Assembly (NCBI RefSeq): GCF_006538885.1
Contig: NZ_BJLY01000001.1
Location: forward strand, 372,001-436,000
DNA: 64,000 nucleotides
DNA from: Gluconobacter roseus NBRC 3990
GTDB taxonomy: Bacteria > Pseudomonadota > Alphaproteobacteria > Acetobacterales > Acetobacteraceae
Direction: 5' to 3'
The translations under genes and the position numbers were made by a program. The notes under the pieces are model-generated. The model had not been told where the DNA came from, did not search any database, and saw nothing but the letters and a program-made list of their open reading frames with translations. This document shows, piece after piece, positions 1 through 8,285 of the stretch. Within the stretch, counting starts at the first letter, position 1. The number at the start of each line of letters is the position of its first letter.

Positions 1-341
1 GCCAGCCAGGCCCCGGCGAGGCCAAGCACGTCTGACAGATTGTGTCCCGCATCCGCCAGCAGAGACATGGAGTGGGCCCAGACGCCCCACAGGGCCTCCC
101 CCGCGACATAGGCCGTGTTTAAAAAAATGCCGACGGCAAAGGCCGTGCCAAAACTCGCAGGGGCATGAACATGGGCATGCCCGAAGCCGAACCCATGACT
201 GTGCCCGTCACAATGGTCGTGATCATGGTGATGGTCATCATGATCATGGTCCACATGATCATGCGCGTGATGCTCATGAGGAAGGGTGGTGCCATGATGA
301 TCGTGATCGCAGGCGCAGTCGTGATGGGGATCTGAGGTCAT
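1..341 (-). CDS. Cation diffusion facilitator (CDF) metal exporter, N-terminal part, truncated by window edge
   Basis: The visible 113 residues are the N-terminus of a CDF-family inner-membrane transporter, a group that exports divalent metals such as Zn2+ in exchange for protons. The first 59 residues hold 22 His and 3 Cys, a typical cytosolic metal-binding tail. A membrane segment follows, then WGVWAHSMSLLADAGHNLSD, which contains the HxxxD metal-site signature of CDF transmembrane helix 2. The ATG at 341 is the only sensible start. The rest of the gene lies left of the window. The family call is firm. The metal is not determined, although His-rich tails favour Zn, Co or Ni. Confidence 0.93.
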   Translation of the reverse strand, partial: MTSDPHHDCACDHDHHGTTLPHEHHAHDHVDHDHDDHHHDHDHCDGHSHGFGFGHAHVHAPASFGTAFAVGIFLNTAYVAGEALWGVWAHSMSLLADAGHNLSDVLGLAGAWL

Positions 342-501
342 GGAGGCCAGTGCTGTGAGAATTGAGGGACGACCTTACTGCATGTGAGGCGGTCGTCCCA
401 TATCTATTGCCGAACCGTGCGCGGCATGGTGTCGTGACTGATATGAACGGCAGCGCTCCTGATGCGTCAGGGGTGTGAACACGAAGAAGGATAAAGAGAC
501 G

Positions 502-1083
502 ATGGCTGAAAAGCGTATTCTCATGATCGCGGGTGATTTCGTCGAGGATTATGAAATCATGGTGCCGTTCCAGATGCTGCTTCTGGTCGGGCACAAGGTC
601 GATGTCGTCTCGCCGGGCAAGAAGGCCGGGGAGCAGGTCGCAACGGCCATTCATGATTTCGAGGGGCACCAGACCTATACCGAAAAGCGCGGCCATAACT
701 TCACGCTGAACGCGACCTATGCGGGTGTGACGGCCGACGCCTATGACGCGCTGGTCATTCCGGGCGGTCGCGCGCCGGAACAGCTCAGCACCGATGAGAG
801 TGTGCTGGATCTGGTCCGCGCTTTCGTCGAGAGCGGCAAGCCGGTCGCGGCTGTCTGTCACGGTCCGCAGCTTCTGGCGGCGGCAGGCGTTATCAAGGGG
901 AAGAAGATCTCGGCCTATCCGGCCTGCCGGGCGGAAGTGCTGCTCGCCGGTGCCGAATACCAGTCCGTTCCGATGGATGGTGCGGTGACGGACGGCCAGT
1001 TCGTGACGGGACCGGCCTGGCCCGCGCATCCCGCCTGGATCGGGCAGTTCCTCAAGGTTCTGGGCACGCAGATCACGCCGTAA
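502..1083 (+). CDS. DJ-1/PfpI family protein (class I glutamine amidotransferase-like)
   Basis: A 193-residue DJ-1/PfpI-fold protein. It has the N-terminal conserved acidic segment GDFVEDYE (Glu15) and the nucleophile elbow AAVCHGPQLL with Cys119-His120, the dyad used by PfpI-type proteases, glyoxalases and deglycases. The length is normal for the family. I chose the ATG at 502, preceded by AAGGA about ten bases upstream. A GTG at 475 would add nine Lys-rich residues and has no better ribosome site. It probably acts in the cytoplasm on stress-damaged proteins or reactive carbonyls, but the activity cannot be read from sequence. It stands alone between the divergent CDF gene and the UPF0114 gene. 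Confidence 0.9.
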   Translation: MAEKRILMIAGDFVEDYEIMVPFQMLLLVGHKVDVVSPGKKAGEQVATAIHDFEGHQTYTEKRGHNFTLNATYAGVTADAYDALVIPGGRAPEQLSTDESVLDLVRAFVESGKPVAAVCHGPQLLAAAGVIKGKKISAYPACRAEVLLAGAEYQSVPMDGAVTDGQFVTGPAWPAHPAWIGQFLKVLGTQITP

Positions 1084-1147
1084 GGGATTTGCGCTAAGCG
1101 TTCACAACACTGTGGCGAAACGTAGCCTGAAATCGTAGAGAGGGAGC

Positions 1148-1765
1148 ATGACGACTTCCTCTCATTCTCCCGATCCGCAGCCCAGACAACGCAGCGGCAG
1201 TTTTGGCCGTGCGGAAGGCCTCATGGAGCGCGCGTTTTTCGCGACACGCTGGATTGCGGCGCCGCTCTATTTTGGTCTGACGGTTGGCCTGCTTCTGGTG
1301 GCCTTCAAGTTCTTCCAGCAGCTGCTCGGGCTGGTACTGAAAGCCTCAGGGCTGGATTTCGACGACGTGTTCGTCGGCGTTCTGGACCTGATCGATCTGG
1401 TTCTGCTGGCCAACCTGCTGCTGATCGTCATGTTCTCGGGGTACGAAAATTTCGTCTCGCGCCTCGATATCCGCAGCCATGAGGATTATCCGAGCTGGAT
1501 CGGGCATGTCACGTTCGGGGACATCAAGATCAAGCTTATGGCCTCGATCGTGGCCATGTCCGCGATCCATGTGCTGGCAGACTTCATCCGCGTGGACGAG
1601 ACCTCGACGCGGGCTCTGGAATGGAGCGTAGGTATCCATCTCGCCTTTGTCGTTTCCGGCGTGCTGATGGCCATTATGGACCGGATCATGGAAGGCTCCC
1701 CGGACACGCATCATGCTGATCCGGCGCCGGCTGTCTCGAAAACGGCAGGGGACGGGCACCACTGA
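1148..1765 (+). CDS. UPF0114/YqhA family membrane protein (TIGR00645-like)
   Basis: A 205-residue integral membrane protein of the UPF0114 (YqhA) family, whose function is unknown. Residues about 30-60 and 75-102 form hydrophobic helices. The stretch GYENFVSRLDI is followed by another two helices around 135-180, which fits the usual topology. The N-terminal 25 and C-terminal 20 residues are polar extensions. An AGGGAG ribosome site lies just before the ATG. The stop codon shares one base with the start of the next gene, so the two are probably co-transcribed and translationally coupled. Confidence 0.85.
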   Translation: MTTSSHSPDPQPRQRSGSFGRAEGLMERAFFATRWIAAPLYFGLTVGLLLVAFKFFQQLLGLVLKASGLDFDDVFVGVLDLIDLVLLANLLLIVMFSGYENFVSRLDIRSHEDYPSWIGHVTFGDIKIKLMASIVAMSAIHVLADFIRVDETSTRALEWSVGIHLAFVVSGVLMAIMDRIMEGSPDTHHADPAPAVSKTAGDGHH

Positions 1766-3372
1766 TGATCCGTATTACCGAACTGCGCCTGCCCCTGGAT
1801 CATCCGGAAGAGGCGCTGCGTGAGGCTGTGCTTGCGCGTCTGAATATTGCCCCGGAAGGCCTGAAGGCCCTGCATGTGGCGCGTCGTGGATATGATGCCC
1901 GCAAGCGTGGCCATATCGTGCTGGTCTATAATGTGGACTGCGATGTTGCCGATGAAGCCACGGTACTGGCGGCGCATGAAGGCGACCAGCATGTGCGGCC
2001 GACGCCGGACATGACCTATCATCCGCCGGAAGCGACGCTGCCTGAAGGCATGCCGCGTCCCGTCGTGATCGGCGCGGGACCGTGTGGGATCATGGCGGCG
2101 CTGACGCTGGCACAGGCCGGATTGAAACCCATCATCATCGAGCGTGGCAAGGATGTACGTTCCCGGACGGTCGATACGTTCGCACTGTGGCGCAAATCCG
2201 TCCTGACGCCTGAAAGCAACGTGCAGTTCGGTGAGGGCGGGGCGGGGACGTTCTCGGACGGCAAGCTCTATTCCGGCGTTTCGGACCCGCGCCATCTGGG
2301 GCGGCATGTTCTGGAAGAATTCGTGCGCGCGGGAGCGCCGGAAGAAATCCTGACCATTTCCAAACCGCATATCGGTACGTTCCGGCTGGTCACGATGGTC
2401 ATGTTCATCCGCGCCGAAATCGAGCGTCTGGGCGGTGAGTACCGGTTCGAGACCCGCGTGGAAGGGTTCGACATGGAAGGCGAGGGTACGGAGCGGTGTC
2501 TGCGCGGCCTGCGTCTGTCCAATGGTGAAACGCTACCGGCGGAACGTGTCATTCTGGCTGTCGGACACTCGGCGCGCGATACGTTCGAGATGCTGCGTGA
2601 TGCTCAGATGGAAATGGATGCCAAACCGTTCTCCATCGGTGTGCGGATCGAGCATCCGCAGTCGGTGATCGACGTGGCCCGTTTCGGGGCGAGCGCCGGG
2701 CATGAAATGCTGGGGGCGGCGGATTACAAACTCGTCCATCATGCCTCGAATGGCCGTGCGGTCTATTCGTTCTGCATGTGCCCTGGAGGGCAGGTCGTGG
2801 CGGCGACATCCGAAGAAGGACAGGTCGTCACCAACGGCATGAGCCAGTATTCGCGGGCCGAGCGTAATGCCAATAGCGGTATCGTCGTTGAAGTGAAGCC
2901 GGAACTGGATTTTCCGGACGACGTGCTGGGCGGCATGGCTTTTCAGCGGAAATGGGAAAAAGCTGCGTTCGTCGCGGGTGGCAGCAACTACAACGCGCCG
3001 GCGCAGAGGGTCGGGGATTTTCTGGCAGGCCGTCCGTCTACATCGCTCGGTGCGGTCGTGCCGTCATACCAACCGGGTGTGACGCCGACGGATCTGACGC
3101 AATGCCTGCCGGCTTTCGTGACGGATGCCATCCGCGAGGCCCTGCCGCAGTTCGAGCGCAAGCTGCGCGGATTTTCGATGGAAGATGCGGTCATGACCGG
3201 CGTGGAAACGCGGACGTCCTCTCCGATCCGGCTGCGTCGTGACCGTGAAGGGCAAAGTCCGACGCTGCGGGGCCTGTTCCCAGCGGGCGAGGGCGCAGGA
3301 TATGCCGGCGGCATCCTCTCCGCCGGGATTGATGGTATCCGCGCGGCGGAGTGGCTGGCGGCCTCTCTTTAA
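1765..3372 (+). CDS. FAD-dependent dehydrogenase, COG2509 type
   Basis: A 535-residue flavoprotein. The first 90 residues form a small N-terminal domain. The dinucleotide-binding motif VVIGAGPCGIMAALTLAQAG follows near residues 100-118, then the ERGKDVRSRT segment and the FGEGGAGTFSDGKLYS stretch characteristic of COG2509 oxidoreductases. A C-terminal FPAGEGAGYAGGILSAGIDG closes the FAD site. Substrate and electron partner are unknown for this group. It is coupled to the upstream UPF0114 gene (TGATG overlap) and ends within four bases of the convergent MFS gene, so no terminator separates the two. Confidence 0.9.
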   Translation: MIRITELRLPLDHPEEALREAVLARLNIAPEGLKALHVARRGYDARKRGHIVLVYNVDCDVADEATVLAAHEGDQHVRPTPDMTYHPPEATLPEGMPRPVVIGAGPCGIMAALTLAQAGLKPIIIERGKDVRSRTVDTFALWRKSVLTPESNVQFGEGGAGTFSDGKLYSGVSDPRHLGRHVLEEFVRAGAPEEILTISKPHIGTFRLVTMVMFIRAEIERLGGEYRFETRVEGFDMEGEGTERCLRGLRLSNGETLPAERVILAVGHSARDTFEMLRDAQMEMDAKPFSIGVRIEHPQSVIDVARFGASAGHEMLGAADYKLVHHASNGRAVYSFCMCPGGQVVAATSEEGQVVTNGMSQYSRAERNANSGIVVEVKPELDFPDDVLGGMAFQRKWEKAAFVAGGSNYNAPAQRVGDFLAGRPSTSLGAVVPSYQPGVTPTDLTQCLPAFVTDAIREALPQFERKLRGFSMEDAVMTGVETRTSSPIRLRRDREGQSPTLRGLFPAGEGAGYAGGILSAGIDGIRAAEWLAASL

Positions 3373-4652
3373 GAGGCCGTCTCGTCGCCTTCCATGTGTT
3401 CGCCCGGAAGTTCTTTCGGGCGGATGAGAGCGATGGCACCGGTCACAAGGCTGGTGCCCAGCACGAAGATCTCCGCTGACAGAGGCAGGGTGAGGGCTGT
3501 GGGGCCGAACATGGGCACGAATTTCTGTGCCATGCCCTGCCCGATGGAGCCGAGCGCATAACCCAGTCCCATACCGAAGCTGCGTGTGTCAGACGGGAAG
3601 CGCTGTGCCAGATAATGTGGGACAAGGGCGAAGATGCCCGAAGCCGCCGCGCCCATGACGAAGGCGGCAATCAGCAGCATGTTCCAGCCAGGTGCACTCA
3701 GGAACGGCCATATTGTCAGCATCACGACAACCAGTGCACTGAGCATGACGCGGACTTCCCCGAACCGTTCGGCCAGCCAGCCGCAGAATACTTTTCCGCT
3801 GAATGATCCAAGGCAGTAGAGCGTGACGGGCCAGAAGACCGCCTGCTGCGTCAGATGATGGCTGCCGCGCAGGATCGTCGGATAATAGGTGTAGATCGCG
3901 GCTTTCTGGAATTCGAGAAAGCTCATAAACGCAATGGCCTGAAAGGCTGCGCCAGTCAGGCGGAATTTCGGACGCAGTTTCGGCTGGATATGTTCCCGGC
4001 GCCCCTGTGCCAGCCGGGCTTCGCGGTTGCGGAGCCAGACTGGGCTCTCGGGCACGCCAATCCGCACGAACAGCGCCAGAAGGGCCGGAGCCAGACCGAT
4101 AAAGAACAGGATGCGCCATCCATAATGCGGCAGCACCAGTGCCTGCACGGCTGCGGCAACAAAATACCCGACTTCGTAGCCGGACATCATGAGCGCCGAA
4201 GCCATCGGGCGCGTCCAGGCTGGCACACTTTCCATCAAAAGTGCGGCCGATGCGGTCCATTCGCCCCCAAAGCCGATTCCGAACATGAACTGCACGGCCA
4301 TGAGCACATAAAAGTGATGGGAGAGGCCTGTCAGAGCGGAAAAGACCGCAAACCACACCACGCCAAGCATGAAAGCAGGCTTGCGACCATAGCGGTCAGC
4401 CAGCCACCCCCAACCGGTATTCCCGACGGCACGTCCGATGGACTGTCCCATCAGAACAGCCCCCAGATCGGCAATCGTGCACCCGAAATCATGGGCGATA
4501 TCCGGCAGCGTGAACATGAGTGTCGTCTGGTCAAAAGCGTCCAGAAACCAGCCCAGAAAAGACGCAAAAGTGACCTGCCAGTAGGGCAGGAGGGCACGCA
4601 GCGAGCCTTGGGAAGAAGGAGGTACGGCGGAGCGGGTCGTGGCATCCGTCAT
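3369..4652 (-). CDS. MFS transporter, sialate/lactate-type (SHS-like) proton symporter
   Basis: A 427-residue major facilitator with twelve predicted helices. The N-terminal FASFLGWFLDAFDQTTLMFTL carries the D-x-x-D arrangement of organic-acid proton symporters. The loop 2-3 signature GWLADRYGRKPAFMLG and the helix 4-5 GIGFGGEWTASAALLME and RPMASALMMSGYEVG segments resemble the NanT, YjhB and Jen1 groups. It probably imports a carboxylic acid across the inner membrane; the substrate is inferred only. I chose the ATG at 4652 with AGGA upstream, because 5' extensions in this frame are Arg-rich and unlike the family. Convergent with the FAD oxidoreductase. Confidence 0.87.
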   Translation of the reverse strand: MTDATTRSAVPPSSQGSLRALLPYWQVTFASFLGWFLDAFDQTTLMFTLPDIAHDFGCTIADLGAVLMGQSIGRAVGNTGWGWLADRYGRKPAFMLGVVWFAVFSALTGLSHHFYVLMAVQFMFGIGFGGEWTASAALLMESVPAWTRPMASALMMSGYEVGYFVAAAVQALVLPHYGWRILFFIGLAPALLALFVRIGVPESPVWLRNREARLAQGRREHIQPKLRPKFRLTGAAFQAIAFMSFLEFQKAAIYTYYPTILRGSHHLTQQAVFWPVTLYCLGSFSGKVFCGWLAERFGEVRVMLSALVVVMLTIWPFLSAPGWNMLLIAAFVMGAAASGIFALVPHYLAQRFPSDTRSFGMGLGYALGSIGQGMAQKFVPMFGPTALTLPLSAEIFVLGTSLVTGAIALIRPKELPGEHMEGDETAS

Positions 4653-4912
4653 GCAGAAAGGTCCTGTCCCGGTCACGGAGAAAACCCGTGCCGAAGGGGT
4701 GTCACAGGCCCGGAAGAACATCCGGACGAGAAACCGTAACAGCTTTGTCCGGATTGATCGAACGAAGAGTTTGGAGGGGCACTGCAGAATAGGGCGGATG
4801 GGTATGAGACAGCGTATGTCCTTCAATGTGCATCAGAAAAGCCCACCGCATTAAGGAAAAATTAGGCTGTTGGGCGCCATTGTCCCTGACATGAAGAACG
4901 GAGGTGTCCGCA

Positions 4913-5914
4913 TTGGATGATCTAGGACAGGGAGCGACCTCGGTGCCGGCAGCCCCTCAGAACCTGCATGCCGGCCGGACAGTCATGGCAGATGGACTGT
5001 CTGAACTGCCGGAAGGTAGCGCCGGTTATGCCACAGCCATCACTGCATCGAGTGCAGGGATGTTTGCCACGACCCTGCGGAGCCGCAGGGCACGACAGAA
5101 GAGCGCACTGTCACCATTGCGGTGGCTGCCTCGTTTCGTGATGGGGCGCAGTAGCACAGACAAGGTAATCGGGGCACAGGTGGATATGAGCCAGCTCTGG
5201 CTCTCGGTTCCGCGCCGGACACTGCGCAAGAGCCGTCGCAAGAGCCTGGGGCAGCAGCAGCGGGAGTTTGACTCGGATCTGCTGGGAAATGCGTGTTCGC
5301 AGGCGGCGACATGGCCCGACGGTATGCGTCTGATGGTGTCTCTGGAAGATGATCAGGCGCCGGATGGGGATTTCAATGGCCGCCTGAATGCCGTTCTTCA
5401 GAACAGTGGTTTTCCGGTCAGTCGGCTCGATCTTGTATTCCAGGAAAGTGGTCTGGCGCAGGACGACAAGGAAACCTGTTACACCCTGTCTGCTCTGCGC
5501 GATCAGGGGTGTCAGATTTTTCTTGGGGGATTTGGTAGCGCGCCATCCAGCCTGAGCCTGCTGCGTGAACGCGCCATGGGCGGGTTGCTGGATGGGGTGC
5601 AGTTCGATGTGTCCATGCTCACCCCGTCCGGGATGTGCTGGCAACAGTCCGGCGATGCACCGGTTCTGGATGAAGGAGCCATGCTTTTTTATCGGGCGGC
5701 TCTGGATGCAGTCAAAGCGCTGGGTCTCAAGGTCAGGGGTGTCGGCGTGGATTCAGCTGATCTGCTTTCTTTTGTTCAGAAAGTTGGGTGTGTGGAAGCA
5801 TCGGGAACGGTGCTTGCCACGCCTGAAACGACGGCACAGATCACCGAACGTTTTGAAGAGACGGCGGGACGACCACGCCGTCGACGCATGGCAAGAACGG
5901 CGGAAGGTTTGTAA
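4913..5914 (+). CDS. Degenerate EAL-domain protein, probably non-catalytic
   Basis: About 333 residues. The first 115 are low-complexity and basic with no recognised domain. Residues about 130-320 follow the order of an EAL (cyclic-di-GMP phosphodiesterase) barrel. VSRLDLVFQESGL matches the strand normally written EIxESxL, and GCQIFLGGFGSAPSSLSLL matches the DDFGxGxSS loop with both metal-binding Asp replaced by Gly. A later strand and helix resemble KVRGVGVDSADLLSFVQKVGC. The leading EAL tripeptide is also absent. It is therefore likely a non-catalytic binding or scaffold protein. Start: TTG 4913 lies eight bases after GGAGG (4900-4904). GTG 4904 abuts that site and is less likely. Confidence 0.7.
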   Translation: MDDLGQGATSVPAAPQNLHAGRTVMADGLSELPEGSAGYATAITASSAGMFATTLRSRRARQKSALSPLRWLPRFVMGRSSTDKVIGAQVDMSQLWLSVPRRTLRKSRRKSLGQQQREFDSDLLGNACSQAATWPDGMRLMVSLEDDQAPDGDFNGRLNAVLQNSGFPVSRLDLVFQESGLAQDDKETCYTLSALRDQGCQIFLGGFGSAPSSLSLLRERAMGGLLDGVQFDVSMLTPSGMCWQQSGDAPVLDEGAMLFYRAALDAVKALGLKVRGVGVDSADLLSFVQKVGCVEASGTVLATPETTAQITERFEETAGRPRRRRMARTAEGL

Positions 5915-5959
5915 AAAGACCTCCCGCCATGTGCAGGACTTCAGTCTGGAACGGAGTGT

Positions 5960-6358
5960 TCAGTTGATCTTGCACTGATAACTGAACAGCCGTTCCGGGT
6001 TTTCCCGAAGCATGGAGGCGAGCATCGGCAGTACCTCGGTCAGCGCATTCTCGACCGCCTCGGGGGACTGTCCGGTTTCTTCACAGATGTGATTCAGACG
6101 TCTCTCTCCCATCAGATCTTCGACCTGTTCCGGCGAAAGGGGTGTGGAGGGGGGAAGCCGGATTTCACTAATCGCTGTGGCCAGCTGGCAGTCCTCTTTC
6201 ATCATCTTGATGGTGACTTCTGTCATGCCTGAACGATCCGTACTTGCACCACTCAGCCAGTCGCCGAAACGGATGAAGACGGATGTTGCAGCCTGGGCTT
6301 CGGTCTGGCCGGTGCCAGAGGCCGGAGACTTGGATGTGAATGTGTTCTGAGCGGTCAT
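5960..6358 (-). CDS. Small protein with YidB/DUF937-like C-terminus
   Basis: A 132-residue protein with a good ribosome site (AAAGGAG) before the ATG at 6358. There is no signal peptide or membrane segment. The C-terminal part, from PLSPEQVEDLMGERRLNHIC to VLPMLASMLRENPERL, resembles the tail of YidB/DUF937 proteins, where an IS/TPxQ helix and a G-S-P turn precede an LPxxV/L helix. The N-terminal Gly-rich half of YidB is missing. The similarity is by eye and modest, so the function is unknown. It stands between the convergent EAL-like gene and the pirin gene on the same strand. Confidence 0.6.
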   Translation of the reverse strand: MTAQNTFTSKSPASGTGQTEAQAATSVFIRFGDWLSGASTDRSGMTEVTIKMMKEDCQLATAISEIRLPPSTPLSPEQVEDLMGERRLNHICEETGQSPEAVENALTEVLPMLASMLRENPERLFSYQCKIN

Positions 6359-6521
6359 TGTCAGGCTCCTTTCGTCAGGAGAAAACGGGCCTCTGCCGGG
6401 CTGGTGGCCCTGCATCCAGAACGTTTTCTCTGACCAAAGGGTGCCGGCATCTGGAAACACCTTTCTGTGTTGTTTGTCACAGGAAATGGGCGTGTTGTCA
6501 CACTTCTGATGCAGACACGGT

Positions 6522-7226
6522 TCAACGCAAAGCGGCGCTTTCCACCAGAACAATTTCTGCATCTTCCCGCGCGGTGAGGGTAATGCTTTCCACGTCGCTC
6601 AGGGCCGCACCGTCCCTGTGTCCGACGATCTGACCATCGATCTCCACGCTTCCGGTCGCCGGAACGAGATAGGAGAACATGCTCCTGTCCGTCTCGAAGG
6701 TTAGCGTTTCACCGGCCTTGAGGGTCGCGCCCAGAACACGGCCACGGGTGCGGATGGGCAGGGCGTTGTCTTCCGGGAAACCCGAGGCAAGCGGGACGAA
6801 CCGGCCGTTGCGTTCATGGCGCGGAAACGGACGTGTGCCCCAGGACGGCTTGCCGCCTGTGCCATCTGGAATCAGCCAGATCTGGAAGAGTGTTGTGGCG
6901 TCGTCATCCCGGTTGAATTCGGAATGGACGATGCCGCTGCCTGCGGACATGACCTGCACGTCTCCCGCTTCTGTCCGGCCACGGTTGCCGAGGCTGTCCT
7001 CATGCGTGATGGCGCCGGTGCGGACATAGGTGATGATTTCCATGTCGCGATGAGGATGTGCACCAAAGCCGTTATGGGGTGCGATGCGGTCGTCATTCCA
7101 GACGCGCAGGCGGCCCCAATGCATGCGGTTGCGATCGTGATAATCCGAAAAGGAGAAATGATAATGGGCGTCGAGCCAGCCGTGATCGGCGTGGCCGAGA
7201 GAAGCGAACGGTCTGATGTCCAGCAT
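6522..7226 (-). CDS. Pirin family protein (bicupin, YhaK-like)
   Basis: A 234-residue pirin. The N-terminal cupin has the metal-ligand motif GFGAHPHRDMEIITYV and the second element HSEFNRDD. The C-terminal cupin, around 165-230, lacks ligands, as in short pirins. Related proteins bind Fe or other metals, and some have quercetin dioxygenase activity; the substrate here is unknown. The gene diverges from a LysR regulator across about 100 bases, the classic arrangement in which the regulator controls its neighbour, so its expression is probably LysR-dependent. This last point is inference. Confidence 0.92.
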   Translation of the reverse strand: MLDIRPFASLGHADHGWLDAHYHFSFSDYHDRNRMHWGRLRVWNDDRIAPHNGFGAHPHRDMEIITYVRTGAITHEDSLGNRGRTEAGDVQVMSAGSGIVHSEFNRDDDATTLFQIWLIPDGTGGKPSWGTRPFPRHERNGRFVPLASGFPEDNALPIRTRGRVLGATLKAGETLTFETDRSMFSYLVPATGSVEIDGQIVGHRDGAALSDVESITLTAREDAEIVLVESAALR

Positions 7227-7325
7227 GGGATCATGCTCCTGAATTGATGTCTTGTTGCAGATAATGGGGTAGGGAGGTCATGAAGAAAATGGAAAGGATG
7301 GAAATGTGAAGTTTCCAGAAACCAC

Positions 7326-8285
7326 ATGACCGGCCTGCCTGATCTGGAAGGCTGGGCCGTGTTTGCGCGGGTGGCGGAAAGCGGTTCCTTTGCTGCCGCC
7401 GCGCGTTCCCTCGGGCTTTCGGCGCCGACTGTCTCCAAGATCATGGGGCGTCTTGAGCATCGGCTTGGAACGACGCTGTTCCAGCGCAGTGCGCGTCATC
7501 TCTCCCTGACCGCAGAGGGAGCGGAATGTCTTGAGCGGGCGCGTCGCATCCTTTCGGAAGGTGAAGGGCTGGAAGCCGAATTGCGGGAAGGCACGGCCAC
7601 ACCGCGGGGTCTGATTAGGTTGGCGGCGCCTATGACATTCGGTCGCGAGGTGCTCGGGCCCGCCTTGCCCGGATTTCTGGAACGCTATCCGGACATCACG
7701 CTGGATATGAATCTGGATGACGGGGTTGTGGATCTACTTGCGGGGCGGTTTGAGGCGGCTGTCCGGATTACGTCCGGGTTGCTCCGTCCGGCCGTATCGG
7801 GGCAGGCGTTTCTGCTGTGCCGGTCCGTCACGCGGTTTGTCTGTTCGGAGCAGTTTCGTGCCCGGCTGGGCGAGGTGGAAAATCCCGAGGATCTGGCGGG
7901 GCAGCCGGGCCTTCTTTATGCCAATGCGCCGGTTCCGGATTTCCTGCGTCTGAAACATGAAGATGGCCGGCAGGCTTCCGTGAGACTGAAAGGGCGTGTG
8001 ACCGCCAATAGCGGGGATATGCTCCTGCCAGCCATCCGGGCGGGTCTGGGGATCGCGCTTCTGCCGGAATTCATGCTGCGGCCGGATCTGGAAAGCGGCC
8101 GGGTTGTAGAAGTGCTGCCCGGCTGGACGGGGGCCGAACTGTCTGTCTGGTTTATTGTCACGGGATGCGGGGCTACGCGGACGCAGATGTCAGCCCGGCT
8201 GCGGGTTCTGCTGGCTTATCTGGAGAGAGTGCTTGGCGAGATCGTGTCACAGGATTACAGTGCCGGGCAGGAGAAAACGCGATGA
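7326..8285 (+). CDS. LysR-family transcriptional regulator
   Basis: A 319-residue LTTR. The N-terminal winged helix (residues 5-65) reads [20 protein letters not shown] and continues with [20 protein letters not shown], the standard LysR layout. A periplasmic-binding-like effector domain fills residues 90-295. It most resembles LysR proteins beside pirin or quinone-related genes, and it is divergent to the pirin gene. Its stop codon overlaps the hemA start (ATGA), which ties its translation to heme synthesis. A short inverted repeat at 7300-7316, just ahead of the ATG, could be its own operator. The effector is unknown. Confidence 0.93.
   Translation: MTGLPDLEGWAVFARVAESGSFAAAARSLGLSAPTVSKIMGRLEHRLGTTLFQRSARHLSLTAEGAECLERARRILSEGEGLEAELREGTATPRGLIRLAAPMTFGREVLGPALPGFLERYPDITLDMNLDDGVVDLLAGRFEAAVRITSGLLRPAVSGQAFLLCRSVTRFVCSEQFRARLGEVENPEDLAGQPGLLYANAPVPDFLRLKHEDGRQASVRLKGRVTANSGDMLLPAIRAGLGIALLPEFMLRPDLESGRVVEVLPGWTGAELSVWFIVTGCGATRTQMSARLRVLLAYLERVLGEIVSQDYSAGQEKTR

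Noticed and set aside
3855-4739. Plus-strand frame opposite the MFS transporter
   Set aside because: His/Gln/Arg-rich shadow; the minus strand encodes a full twelve-helix transporter with start and ribosome site.
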